Program-made: the position numbers and the translations under genes
The notes under the pieces: generated by a model
What the model saw: only the letters and a program-made list of their open reading frames with translations
Database searches by the model: none
What the model was told of the DNA's origin: nothing
NCBI GenBank assembly: GCA_030686995.1
Contig: CM060708.1
Location: forward strand, 104,571,350 to 104,635,349
DNA from: Artemisia argyi
Taxonomy: Eukaryota; Streptophyta; Magnoliopsida; Asterales; Asteraceae
DNA length: 64,000 nt
Direction of reading: 5' to 3'
Shown here: positions 46,641-59,300 of the stretch, piece by piece
How the letters are laid out: each line of letters begins with the position of its first letter
How positions within the stretch are numbered: the stretch's first letter is position 1

Positions 46641-49600
46641 AGTAGCTATAATATCCAAAAGGCCAATCAAAGCTCATGGTCCCACCATGTTGTGATTGAG
46701 GTGGGAGGCCTTGCTGCAAATCTCCATCAAAGATTAGTCTTGCACCAAACTCCTTCACCTCAAAATCTTGGTAACAAAATGTAACAAAATTCTTTGCTTT
46801 CTTCCATCCCCATCTATCCCTCCTATAATGCAACCATACTATATACGACTCGTGGATTCCTATCGCCTCTTGCATATAATAACTAATTGAATTTGGATAG
46901 TAATTTTGTTGGATCAAAGAAGTTCCATCAAAGTTCTTTACAGATAATCCTTCACAAATGTTTCGCCATCTGCCCTTGAAAACAACACAAGTTCCATATC
47001 CCCTAAACTTATCATAACACCAATCTGACGGTAATTCAACCTTTACATGATTTTCGGTACTTCTACTTGTAAACCACTCTGGAATGCTATTCCCTTGATA
47101 TATTATATCTAAAACATGACAGGCATTCTCTTGCAAGAAGAATTCACGTATGTTAGTTTGGAAACCCAAATACCCGAGGAAAGCAAAAAGCTGGTGAATG
47201 TAGTCTTGGGAAGTTATAGATGAGTCAAGACACTAAGTCTTTGATATAGACCCTTCACTATCAATGGTAACATTCTTAAACAGCTTTGGAGAATTTCTGA
47301 ATAAAGTGAACCTAAAAATTAATGGGTCTGTAGATGATCTCGACACTTCTCTTAAGGAGGTGCAATCAGATGCATTAAAAGAAAATAATGTAGGTGGAAG
47401 TTCGGGCAACACTTCCAGCTTCTTGCAACCATTAAGATCATTTAGTTGAGAAAGTTGACTGAAACTTCTAGGAAAGCTAGTAAAATTGTTCCCTTTTAAG
47501 TCTAGATACTTTAGACATGATAAGCCTCCCATGCATTCAGGCACTTCTTCTAAATTGCAGTAGCTTAAATTCAGAGACTTTAACTTTTGTAAACCTGCCA
47601 ATGAAGACATTACTGATCTAGGTATTTGGGGATGTTGTTGTTTACTTAGTAAACCAAAAGGAGCAGTGATTGAACTCCACCATCTAGGTTGAGTCCTCAC
47701 TTGGCCACCGAATGACAATGATGCAAGGTTTATTAGAGAGGATACAAAAGAAGGAAGTTCTGTAATGGCAGTTCTGTCAACATGAAGCTCCGTTAAGCTT
47801 TTGATCCGACCCAATGCTTCAGGGAGTTGGGCGACTTTTAGGCACCCCGTTAGATTCAAAACTTTAAGAGCATCCATTTCCACTCTACTTGGAAAATTCT
47901 GAAGCCGTTTGCAGTCTCTCAGATTTAACACAACAAGCCTCTTCAGCATTCCAATTGAGGGATGAACGGTAACCAAATTCACACAACCTTCAAGTCTTAG
48001 CTCTTCGAGATTGGTAATCTCCGAGAAGTCAGGGGTGGTTGTTAGGTTACAACAGTAACTTAAATTCATTACTTTCAACCTTCTGAAACACTGGCATCAA
48101 TAGGAAATTGATAAGTTAGTGTGTCATAAAGTGTCAAACAGAAAAACTGTATGAACAAGTAAATACCTTAGGTGTTTTCCAAATATGTTTTATCTGGCTG
48201 TAAGATAGGTCGATGGCAACAATGTTTTGTGGATAGAAATCTGAAGGTAAGTACTTGAAAGGGTATCCATGCCAATAGAACAACCTTAGCTCATCGGACA
48301 AAAAATCTAAACTTCCTGAAAAGTTCACTGCAAATGGCTGTCAAAGTCCTTTAACTATCGGAAAACAAATTTTAAGGATCTGCAAGTTTTTCATACGTGT
48401 AAAAGCTTTTCCATCTACGGCGATCTTTTGGCCATCCTTTAGCAAAATGACTAGAACTTCAACTTCTTCTGTTACCTAGATACAAATAATAAATCATTAT
48501 ATTGTAATTTTTTATATAGAAAATATCAATAAAGCCTTGCTCATTCTAATATGTAATGTTTATGTTGAAAAGAAAAATCATATGCCACTTAAAACCTTGT
48601 TTTCATTCAATGAATCGTGAAACTCTGATGAAATCCACATTCTGCCCCAATTCCCAGGCATGTCGACTTTTTCACATACAATTTCCCTTGCCATGCTTTG
48701 AATCAATTCATGCATTTGAAGAGACATATTCGTGGCAGATACTGTTATTAGAGAATTATCAACTAGAACTTCAATGATAGCATTTGCAGAACAATTACTA
48801 CTGGCTAGTACACTTGCAGCAAAATCTTTATTTTCCCCGATGAAGGCACATGCAATATCAAGAAACATTCTTTTCTGATCAGATGCCAACCCATCAAAAC
48901 TTGGTCGAAGTTTTTGTTGTATATTTGGATTAGGATATGTTTGCAGTCTATCCAATTCACTTTTCCAAACTTCCATAGATTTTCCTTACAATGATCGACC
49001 AATAACTTTGAGAGCCAAAGGGTGACCTTGCAAATATTTCACAATTTGAAAAGCGAACTCTTCAAAATCTTCTGTAGGATGCCTTTTCCCAAATGCATTC
49101 AAACTAAAGAGCTCAAGAGCATTATAATAATCTAGAATCTCCATTTCATAAATTTCATCCACTTTATGAGACCTTAGCAATTGTTTGTCTTTACTAGTGA
49201 AAATGATAAGACTTCCAGGGGAAAACCAATTAGGTGAACCGGCTAGAGCTTCTAACTGCTCCAGATCATTCACATCGTCCAAAACAAGTAGGATCGGCTT
49301 ACATACCATCCTCTGTTTTATCACCTTCGTTCCTTCACTAACACTTGATATCTGTAGAGTTTCTGTTTTCAGGATCTTTGCAAACATTTGCATTTGGACT
49401 TGAGTCAGGCCTTGTCGTTTTGTGACTCCTTGGACATCATCACAAAAGCATCTTCCCTCAAAGTAGGTATACATCGAGTTATAAATAGCTTTGGCAAGAG
49501 TAGTTTTTCCTATTCCGCTAAAGCCACATATTCCTATCATGTGCACCTTATCTGACCCAACAAAATGCAACAAGTTCAATTCACGTACACGGTCATCCAC

Positions 49601-50295
49601 ACTAACAAGGTTCTCAGCAACATCCAACGGTCCGTCAGATAGAACTTTGAGGATTTCTTTGGAGATGTTGTCAATGAACTTGGACTCATACCTGTTTACC
49701 AAAAAGAACTACAAATAAATAGAGCGAACTTTCTAACAAATTTATAAAAAAAGACAATATATATTGCACCTCAGTAAATTTGAGTGAAAAGAAATATGTT
49801 TGAAATAACACAAATTTACCCATTTGTCATGTCCTCGAGATCCCATCCAGATAAGTTAGCCGCCATGGATAAAGCTTCTTTCCATTTACCCACCTCTGTA
49901 CTATATGAAATTTCGTGCTTACAAAATGCTTCTGCATAACTCCTTTTATGTTTCCTCACCACATCAGGCTTGGCATCGTAAAAGATAATTTGAATCTCAT
50001 GTTTTGGATTTCCAATCTGCTTGCACTCAAGTATTTTGACAAGTTCCCTGAGACACCATGTTGAAGAAGCGTAATTTTTGGAAAAGATAACAATCAAAAA
50101 CCTCGATTCTTCAATGGCTTTGTAGAGATGAGGAGATATCTCTTCTCCTTTAGGCAATTCGTTGTCATCTCTAAAAGCATAAATTCCTTTTTGCTTGAAG
50201 CCGTTGAACAGATGATCCATGAAACTTTTACGGATATCTTCACCTCTAAAACTCACAAAGACATCATATCTCCATCGATGGGGATCGGAAGGCTT
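46633..50295 (-). pseudogene. TIR-NB-LRR (TNL) immune receptor pseudogene with C-JID domain
   Basis: Four exons on the minus strand: TIR (about 50295-49820), NB-ARC (49691-48596), linker/LRR (48475-48167), LRR and C-terminal C-JID-like domain (48090-46633). TIR reads YDVFVSFRGED...; NB-ARC has GFSGIGKTTLAKA (P-loop), LLVLDDVND (kinase 2), GHPLALKV (GLPL) and QMHELIQ where MHD is usual. Leucine-rich repeats include an LHVDRTAITELPSFVSSL unit. Lesions: no in-frame ATG upstream of the TIR, with TGA reached first; TAA at 48986-48988 right after the GLPL region; TGA at 48341-48343; TAG at 47233-47235. Exon phases otherwise agree. TNLs detect pathogen effectors and trigger NAD-cleaving TIR signalling; this copy cannot make a full receptor. 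Confidence 0.92.
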
Positions 50296-50332
50296 TGTAG
50301 AAAAAACCTCGATTCTTCAATGGCTTTGTAGA
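50096..50332. repeat. 31-bp direct duplication at TNL N-terminus
   Basis: An identical 31-base word beginning AAAAACCTCGATTC lies at 50096-50126 (inside the TIR domain) and 50302-50332 (where the start codon should be). An extra GGCTTTGTAG match at 50291-50300 suggests microhomology-driven copying. Confidence 0.9.
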
Positions 50333-51560
50333 AAGATTAGCCCAATGTAATATTTTACTAAAATAGTAACGTAACATTTAGTCTTAAAACGAATTGGGCA
50401 TGAAAGAATCACAAGTGCAGAGCATATGTTGACATAGGCACACTTGCTGATAACTTCATTTACAGAGTAGCTTTTAATGATTCATTTCGTTACTAGCTCA
50501 ATTAATATAGACTTGAACTATATCGTATAGTTGTTTAAATCGTGAAATTAAATAATAAAGATGAACTATGTCATATACTTTTCACTGAAATTTTTAATAC
50601 CCAAACATAGAAAGAGTCATGAGTTACTGTCATATATGAGTTTCCGACTCCCGGTTCAACCAGTTTTACCCCAAAACCGCTCTTGGAGAGGTTACACAAA
50701 TATATGCATGTTGACTTACCAAAATTATCCATAAGACCATAACTATGATCAAGTTTAGCTGAGTGTGTTTGAAAATTGATGATTGTAAGATACTCTTTAT
50801 CATTATTTTTCTAAAGTGTTAAATTAGTATTTACAAGTATTTATTTTCCTTTCATTTGATTTGGTTTTACATGATCATGATCTTAGTACACAATAATTTA
50901 TTCTTTCTAAATGATAAGCATACAACAAAATATGATAATATAGATGAAATAATGATTAAATAAAAAAGCAGGAAATAAGCAAAGAGTAGATGATGACTTA
51001 CTGATTTCAATGGATTAAGAAGCAGAGGTTATGATGAATGCAATCAATAATGGAAGCTCAAGTTAGAATTCTACTCTCAAATAACAATTTAAGTAATGCA
51101 AATGGGTTGAACTTTATATCCAACAGTTACACTCCTAATCCCCAAGGTATTAATAAAAGTTTTTGAATAGCAAAGAAAGAAAATTTTATAAGCACAACTA
51201 CTCAACTCTTATAAATTACATCGTGATGTTTCAATTTACAGAAATATAAACAATAGTCAGCTAAAAAAAATAACAGTTACATCGTGGTGTTTGGTTTAAA
51301 AATAAGTGATAAAATAGTCGGTTAAAATAATTAACTGCTTTATTTAACTTTATTGTATGCTTTTTTTTCTTTGTTGACAAAGTTAAAGACCAATATTTTA
51401 TTTGTGAGAACTAAGAAGCGTACGTGAAATTTTGGACATAACACAATGACTAAACCTGTATTATATTTTTAAATAATTTTTGAGTCTTACAAAATATATT
51501 TTTAAATAGGACCTACATGATGTTGTCTTTTCTATATTATCATTAGTACGCGTCAATTTA
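50333..51560. other. AT-rich spacer upstream of the TNL pseudogene
   Basis: Would contain the former TNL promoter. I see no gene, clear core promoter or transposon ends. Confidence 0.5.
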
Positions 51561-51970
51561 GGCCCCGTTTGGTTTGTATATGGGTTTAGGATTAGGATTA
51601 GGATTATAATATAAAGTTAAAGATTAGGATTTGGTATAGGTTTAAATTAAATGAGGAGAGAGAAAAAAAATAGGAGAGAGAAAATATATAAATAATATAA
51701 TATTATAATTTAAAAAAATATTAATTAACTTTTTTTATTATAAAACAAATTTTAAATTAAATTGAGTGGTTTAAATTAAATGAGGCCTCACTTAAAAAAA
51801 AAAAAGACAAAATGATGCAACAAATGTTTTTTCAAATCCTAGCATTAAGGTGCGGATTTGATTATGCCGAATATTTGGTCATCTTCCCAAATCTTGGGCC
51901 CACATCTTTTCAACCAAACATGATTTTTTTTGTAAATCTACTTCAACAGTCATCCATACCAAACGGGCCC
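51561..51970. mobile_element. Tourist-like (PIF/Harbinger) MITE, TSD TTA
   Basis: GGCCCCGTTTGGTTTG at the left end and CCAAACGGGCCC at the right, flanked by TTA at 51558-51560 and 51971-51973. Tandem TTAGGA words and an AT-rich core lie inside. 410 bp, no transposase. Confidence 0.85.
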
Positions 51971-52490
51971 TTAAATCAAGTGTTACTTTCTACGTAGTAA
52001 ACTTCCTCCGAATTACTTGATTAATATAAAATTTAATCTGAACTTAAACTTTTAATCTCAAGTGAACATTCTACACATAAACAATCAATGTGTTACTATG
52101 ATTATATGATAAGAAAACATACAAAATGTGAAATCAAATTTTTCAAAAGTTTTAAATTGGAATAATAAAATAAAGTCAAATCGCATAAAAATATACTATA
52201 CTTTGAGTCAATTTTAATTTTGAGCATCCAACTTATTTTTTGTTAATTTAAGGTACCAAATTTATTTTTATGTGCAATGTAATTTTGAAAGAGGTACCCG
52301 TTATTGTTTTTGCTGATATGATTAATTAATGTGATTTATCATTATTATTGAGCATTTGAAAGTTATTTCGGCTAAAACTATGACCGATAACATTTTTCGA
52401 AAAGGCATACCTAACATTGCACGTAAAATTAAGTTCGATGTCTTAAATTCAGAAAAAAAAAATAGTTGAATACCTTAAACTTCTTCCTAG

Positions 52491-52632
52491 GTGGGACGTT
52501 AGCGCGACAGAGCGTCTTCCAGAATACATTAAACCATTCTATGAAATATTGCTAAACGAGTATGTTGGGTTCAACAAGCAAGTATCCCAAGAAGGGAAAG
52601 CACATCTTGTGATTACATAGTTTCAAGCAATA
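52491..52632 (+). pseudogene. Terpene synthase fragment 2 (exon 5 joined to start of exon 6)
   Basis: Preceded by the intron-like acceptor CTTCTTCCTAG, it matches exon 5 ([21 protein letters not shown] region), then jumps from CACATCTTGT straight into GATTACATAGTTTCAAGCAATA, the intron 5 end and exon 6 start. The exon 5 tail and most of the intron are deleted. Closer in sequence to the intact gene than to fragment 1 at several bases (for example TTCCAGAATACATTAAACC). Confidence 0.85.
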
Positions 52633-52735
52633 AGGTAGAGAAGCTGCTTCAGGTTCTATCAAAGGTAGAAAAGAACCTCCAGCCTTGCAAGGGGTGAGGA
52701 TCGAACCCTTGACCTCTGTCTTCAGAGGCAAGGGT
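52633..52735 (-). mobile_element. Possible tRNA-derived SINE remnant
   Basis: On the minus strand GGGTTCGATCCTCACC resembles a Pol III B box and is followed by GCAAGGCTGGAGGTTCTTTTCTACC, a layout of some plant SINEs. No clear A box or target duplication, so this is tentative. Confidence 0.35.
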
Positions 52736-52781
52736 GTTATATATATAGTTTGAGTATAATATAAACGAGACATGCAGAACT

Positions 52782-52807
52782 CGTGCTACGCACGGCTAAG
52801 AATCTAA
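52782..52807 (+). mobile_element. Helitron-like 3' end
   Basis: CGTGCTACGCACG (52782-52794) forms a 5-bp stem with a 3-base loop; nine bases later comes CTAA at 52804-52807 followed by T. A hairpin about 10 bases before CTRR with insertion before T is the Helitron 3' signature. The matching TC 5' end was not securely found. Confidence 0.55.
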
Positions 52808-55040
52808 TTGTTAATCGTGTATTCTTTCTGTATATTGGCGAGTGTATACTTAATTATTGTTTAGTATGTTGTGTGAAATGTTTTAACTTTCTTGTATAAA
52901 AATTTAAAAGTGTTTGATGTTGTTTTGCTTTTGTGGTATTGTATTTTATATATGAGCTTTTGGTTAATAAGTTGTGATGGCTTTATTTCTTTTTGCATAT
53001 TACTTATTTGCATGATAAAAAAATGACTTTATTTCTTTTGGTCTATTACTTAGCTCTACAATACTTGCCCATTAGATGGTTTTTGCATGGTAATATGAAG
53101 CACACGGGGTCAATCTAATTGGTCATAGTTTAATGTGCGTTAAATATTTTGTTTATTAAGTTTGTAAGTTAAAGTTTGTGTAATAATGTATATATAATAA
53201 TGCCATATAAACTGTATAAAAATCGTTACAAACCTTTTTAGCTTCATCTCATTTTATTGTACATCTAATTTTATTGAAAATTAACATTGAAGTATAACTA
53301 ATATTAATAAATTTTATCAATAAGCTCAATTCTAAATAGCTAACTAAATGAATATTAATTAACACACTATTAATAATTCTTAAAACCTTTGGACTCCAAC
53401 ATTATGTCTTAAACTTAATTTTTTTTAATTTACAAATGGGTTTGAGCAAAATTTATGTACTTTTTCTTTTATATTCATTATTCAAGTTGAATACTTACAT
53501 AAACTAATCATGCTAAAAAGTATCATTTAACCATTTAAATGTTGCTTTACATACATGCTCGTGCATATTTTCTTGAATCAATTCGCACATGTGAGCTAAA
53601 TCAATAGAAAACACACATAAATTACTTGTATATGAAAATGCATTAACATAATACGCATATCTATATATATTGCATTAGATTAAATAATCAATTATTATTA
53701 CAACCTTTTCAACTTCATCTCAATCCATAACCGACTTTTAATTCTATACGAATTACTAAATATCATGTGATAAATTCCGGCAAGTCTTGCACTTCCATCT
53801 CGATGTTGTATATACTTCACATTAAATGCACCGATTTTGTTTTTCGATAAAAGTTTGAACTTTTGCTTATGTTTAAAACTCAACTTTTTTATTTGATATT
53901 ATAATTTACAAACGGATTTAAGTCAAAATTATGTATTTTTTCCTTTCTATTCATTACTCAATGTGATATTTTTAATATGTCGTATTTTGTTATTATAGCA
54001 AACTCATTTAATGGGCGTAAATATTGGTTTCTCACTAATGATTCTACATATAGAAAAAGAAAACACTTTGCGATGCGCGGACCTTCTTCTTTTCAATAAT
54101 AATTCAATTACACATGAAAAATTCATTCTAATATTTCTCAAAGAGCATTCGAAAGCAACTACTTGCATAAACTAATCACGCTAAAAAGTATCATTTAACC
54201 ATTTAAATGTTGCTTTACATACATGCTCGTGCATATTTTCTTGAATCAATTCGCACATGTGAGCTACATCAATAGAAAACGCACATAAATTACTTGTATA
54301 TGAAAATGCTTTAACATAATACATATATCTATACATATGCTTATCTATAACAATCACCTAAATATGTAAGAAACAAAGAAAATAGTTGGTATCCCAATCT
54401 TTGGTTTCATTTATCTGAGCATGCATGATCTTGTGTGATTTTCATGATACCTGCGTATGATAACTAAATTAAGAAAAAAAAGAAGACCAAGTTAATTACA
54501 AAGATCTAAAAAGATGTGTGAATCATCTCCAGAATGTTGCAAAAGAGAATTTACATACCGCTATCAACAATCAAAGATCTAAAAGATGTGTGAATCATCT
54601 TCAAATGTACATACTAAATGTGATTTTCGCCGGTTTATATAGGCATGAATTAGGTTAAATCATTAATTATTCTTGCAACCTTTCGCAACCCTTGCACTTC
54701 ATCTAACCGACTTTAATTCTATACTAAATGCCATGTGATCAATTCGGGCAACCCTTGCACTTCATCTAATTTCATGATTGTATAGTTATTATGAGGCTGC
54801 ATTGAATTTCGAGCATTAGCTATCTTGTACTCTATGCAACTACTAAACGACTCCAACTTGTTTCTAACTCTAAAAACTCTATCATCATAACTCCACATTA
54901 AATTTAAGGACTGAATCTTATAGTATTATAGATAGATAATGTTAAATGATTAATGGGCTTGGCCCACTACAAACAATGATTATACTAAACAAGTAAACAC
55001 TAATCCACTAACATTCATAACGATTTGATACAATAATATC
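52808..55040. other. AT-rich region with dispersed duplications, no gene
   Basis: Contains a ~170-bp direct duplication (listed separately), a shorter related pair (about 53425-53500 and 53905-53970), and at 54918-54935 the minus-strand word TCTATAATACTATAAGATTC, which resembles a Helitron 5' end. No coding region is supportable. Confidence 0.55.
53493..54342. repeat. Direct duplication of ~170 bp, copies ~670 bp apart
   Basis: 53493-53668 and 54163-54342 are nearly identical (shared TATCATTTAACCATTTAAAT, ACATGCTCGTGCATATTTTC, TCAATTCGCACATGTGAGCT), with few differences. No coding content. Confidence 0.85.
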
Positions 55041-55286
55041 CATTGTGGGTACATGTAAAGGCGATATTTCTCGTCTTCCTTGTTTTAATGCTAAAAGTCT
55101 AAACGGGTTCATTTGAGCCGTATATTGTACGTCCTAACAGGTGATGCAACACTCCTTTGATGTCGGGTTTTAGTTTATTTGTGTGGAAGTACTTTTCCTA
55201 ACTGATTAAACAAGTTTTGTTTAACAACTATGCGGGAAGAGCTCTTCACATTTTTTTAAGAAAGGCAGGTGACTTACACCCAACTA
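55041..55286 (+). repeat. Inverted copy of terpene synthase 3' flank, part 1
   Basis: CATTGTGGGTACATGTAAAG to AGGCAGGTGACTTACACCCA matches the complement of about 38895-39213, just beyond the intact terpene synthase stop codon. With fragment 2 at 52491 it marks a second inverted duplicate of the locus. Confidence 0.85.
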
Positions 55287-55346
55287 GACTCATGGTTGCA
55301 TCACAAAGATAAAACATCAGAAAAAAGCAACTTTAGTTGTGAATGT

Positions 55347-55522
55347 CAATGTTTTGAAAACCGGGTTGGAAATCGACCCGGTCGAGTCATCAGGCACCGG
55401 GTTAACCGGTGGGTCAACCCGGTTTTCAATTTATTATTTTTTTATTGTTTTGACCCGTTTTTTCGGCCGGAACCGGTCGAACCGGTTAACCCGGCCGGGT
55501 CAACCCGGGTTTCAAAACCTTG
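55347..55522. mobile_element. hAT-type MITE, 8-bp TSD GTGAATGT
   Basis: CAATGTTTTGAAAACCGGGTT against AACCCGGGTTTCAAAACCTTG, flanked by GTGAATGT at 55339-55346 and 55523-55530. 176 bp, rich in ACCGG/CCGGT palindromes. The open frames across it are artefacts of the repeat. Confidence 0.88.
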
Positions 55523-55809
55523 GTGAATGTACACATTAATTTGAGTGACGAATGTGTGCATCATGTTTATGTATAGATTCCAACAAAATAAAAACTCATC
55601 GTGTCATCTAAGTATCCAACATAATCATTTGCATCTAGGCCTACAAACAGCAATAAAATGTTAGTATGTACACAATGCAAGCGTCGAGTATTCTAATAGT
55701 TGAGCTTGAGTCACGAGTCTACTTGACATCAAGTCAAATGTCTATTGCAGAGCTCGTTCAACATCAGTCTACTAGAGTAGCTCAAGCTTCACCTTGACCC
55801 GACTTAAAT

Positions 55810-55915
55810 CGAGGAATATAGGACAATGTTCCGAGTCCATCTCAGGTAGCTCGTGACATGCCTCGACTTGACCACACCCGTATGTGTAATAAACATCAAA
55901 CTCTTTGAGAACATG
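55810..55915 (+). repeat. Inverted copy of terpene synthase 3' flank, part 2
   Basis: GAATATAGGACAATGTTCCGA to TCAAACTCTTTGAGAACATG matches the complement of about 38795-38893. Roughly 520 bp including the MITE separate it from part 1, absent from the intact locus. Confidence 0.8.
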
Positions 55916-56327
55916 TACTAAATTACCATTTTAATTTCTCTAAACTTACCAATTCTTGTTATTAACCAATAAATCTAGTGACCGTAGAACAATGACATAT
56001 TCTAAATTACCATTTTAATTTCTCTAAAATTGCCGGAGTATATTAGTGATTGCGTAGCTACAAAAATAGGACATGAGATAACTCTTGATATAAATGTAAC
56101 TATAGTTTGGCTTAGAACCTAAATAGATACTAGTAAACTATGTTCTACGCATCCCAAGAACAGATATACAATTTGTTCTACAAAGTATGAAACGGAACCA
56201 CTGCTTAGTTCTATAACCATCTGAATTGTAAACAATGGTTCCCACATGTTAAACCTTCAAAAAAAGAACATAATGGAAGGCCAATAGGTTGTACAGATGC
56301 TAAGATACCACAGCTAGTCTTGTATGT

Positions 56328-59300
56328 TTAGGTACTTTCTTGCACTTCGTTAAGGCGAGCCAGTTCCTTTTCCCAGTTTAAACCGTTCATTTGACGTCCA
56401 AATGGTACAATCAGGTTATACCTGAAAACCTGCCAGATTGATCAGTCAAATTAGAATCCGGTACCAAATGTGACAATCTCAGAAGGAATATATGTTGCTA
56501 CAGGTTTGATTTGGTCCATAAGGTTTCTCCACTTCTCATTCTATTGAATAATTAGAGCTGCGAATGGGCAAGGCAGGAGAGTCGAGTTAACAGGTGGAGT
56601 GGTGTGATATTGTTTGGTTCTCTAATTGCACTCCCCAAACACTTCTTTATACTATGGTTGGCTATTCAAGGAAGATTATCTACCCAAGAGAGGTTACAAA
56701 AATGGTACCCTGATAAGGAAATGGTTTGTCCTCTATGTGAAAGCTGCCTAGACTCTCTCAACCATCTTTTCTTTGAGTGTTCTTTCTCTATTCAAATTTG
56801 GAAGGTATTAAAGGAAAAAGCTGGGCATAATTCATTACCTGACAGATGGGAAGATATGATATACAGAATGTCAAGAGTTAAACATAATAAGACCATAGAA
56901 GTGTGCTGATGAGAATCATATTGGCTGCAAGTGTATACTTGTTATGGAATGAAAGAAACAAAAGACTATTCTCCAATGATAAGATTGACAGTACTAACTC
57001 TAAATGTGATAAATCATATTAGACTAAAACTTTCAAGTTTGACTGTGAGGAAGTCTACACAAACTATGGAAGCAAGCAAGAAATGGGAGGTGGTCATGAA
57101 GATTAAGGAGACTACTCAAAAAGTTGTGGGTCAAATAATGTGAAGATGATTACAAGTATTGACCAGGATACCTGCTATAGGGGGTGTTTGGTTATAAAGT
57201 TTCACTGTTGTATGTGCCCTGCTGTTGCAGGGGTGTTTGGTTCTTTGGATAACAGAAGTAGTATGCTACTTTATACTACTATTCATTTCAAACCATAACA
57301 GTGGTGTGTGTATCTAGTACCTTGGAGTTCTTTGGGTGTGACTGTACTCACTGGATCATCATTCTCCTAACCAGTTGGGCCTTGGGAGGAAACTGTGTTA
57401 GGCTTTAATGCTATAGTGAGAGGTCTAATTCCTTTGAATGTACCATAAAGTAGATCACCCCACTGTGAAGGGTCTAATTCCTTTATATATGCATTTCATT
57501 CCATAACTTTCTAAATAATCAATAAATTAACTAGAAGCAAAAAAGCAAACGTGATGTCCAATTAATAGAATAAATTGATTTATGGTTGAAACATTTGGAT
57601 AAAACATTGTGGACTTGCAACTTGTTTAGCTGATTTTAACCCGTTAGAAATCAAATCTAATTGAGCTCGACCCACTTTCAAGGGCTGGAAGTTCCACCAC
57701 TATCACGCATATCAGCATTAAGCCTACGGAACTTGTGAACAAGCATTGGTAAAAATTAACAAACACGGTTTCCTTCTTTTACTAATTAGTTTATTATTTA
57801 ATACAAACTTGACTAGTCTCTTCTTAGCTTCATCTATCTTTATTCTTACTCTCTACATCATGAGAGATGTGGAGTCTCTCATCGTGTTAACTGGTATACC
57901 ATATTGAAGATCCAGAACTGTTCATATTTGATCTTTGTTTACTTGCTAAAGAAAACTTCAAAACGGAACTATTAGCAACTAGCCTCACTCATCTGCATTA
58001 CCTCTAAATTTGGTTTATAAAAAGTGTCAGCCTTCATGTTTAAACATTACACTATTCATGAAATAAAATAACATCCTAACCAATAACCACACCTTCACCT
58101 AAGGCTACTGATATAAGCAAATTGCTGAACCATAACTACGCAATTGTTTACAACCATCATTGTACATGCTTATACCCAAGACTAAACATATGGGAACTTA
58201 TGCTAATGACTAGTGGCAAATTGACTGCTCAACATAAGAATGGCTCGATTTGGTTATGTTTTATCTCAATCATGTCAAATATGTAAAACTAAGGTCAAAA
58301 GACGTAAAAAAGTGAATCTAATGTATACAACTTTTTGAATCACCTTATTAAAGACATTACATAGTTTTGGTAATTAATCCAACTCACTAATTATACTAAA
58401 CATTTAACAAAAGATTTTCGGCTCAACCCAATCAAACCATCTGCAACATGTACTAATACATTACCTATTTTGACCTATTACCTAACCCTATAGACACTAC
58501 CAAAAAAATTAGCAACTTTCATCCCGCCGGCTGCCACCTCTGCTAATGACGATGTTTATTAAATGTAAATTAATAATAGTATAGTTCTACCATATCCAAC
58601 CCATTAATTATTTCTAAAAATTTAAAAGATTTATAAAAAAAACATGTTTGTAGGTCGACCTGCCTAATTTGCTACTTATACCAACTACAAAGTTGTGTCG
58701 GCTAACAAAAAATAAGTCAAGCAAATACAGGATATCATTTACCTTATTGTTAATGCTGCGGATCTGAGCTTTCAAAGAATCAGAATACTCGTTCCACTTG
58801 GAGATATCTCCACTCTCCTTGCAAGCACGGGCTTTCTTTAAGGTTAACCGCCAGTTTGCAATGTCACTCCTGATTCCTTTATTAAGCTCAACCCACTCGG
58901 GTGCACAATTGTTCTTTGACAGTATCCGGTATAGTGTGTCCTCGGCTGGATCGGCATGAGGATTGCTGTCTAAGATCAGGGGTTTCCCCTTCCCTGGTAG
59001 ATTCTCAAAATGGCCCTCCTCCATGGATTGCCAAATTCTTCTCTCCACAACATTGACAATATCGGTTTCCGTCCTGATTAAAATGAAAATAAAATCAAAC
59101 TGTGAAGAGTAAGGAGTGTTTGAGTTCACATTTTGGAACTATTAAATATTACGGAGTATGTGATTAAGTCAACAGAGTATGTACAAACATACCTAACATA
59201 CTACAAAATCCAATCAGGTAAAACTTCCATCAATGTTGTGGGCTTGACTAATAATCAAAGTATATGATCATTATTCAGGAAACAAAGATGATCATTTTGA

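Noticed and set aside
55269..55539. Two overlapping open frames on the plus strand
   Set aside because: Both run through the ACCGG-rich MITE at 55347-55522 and have no domain.
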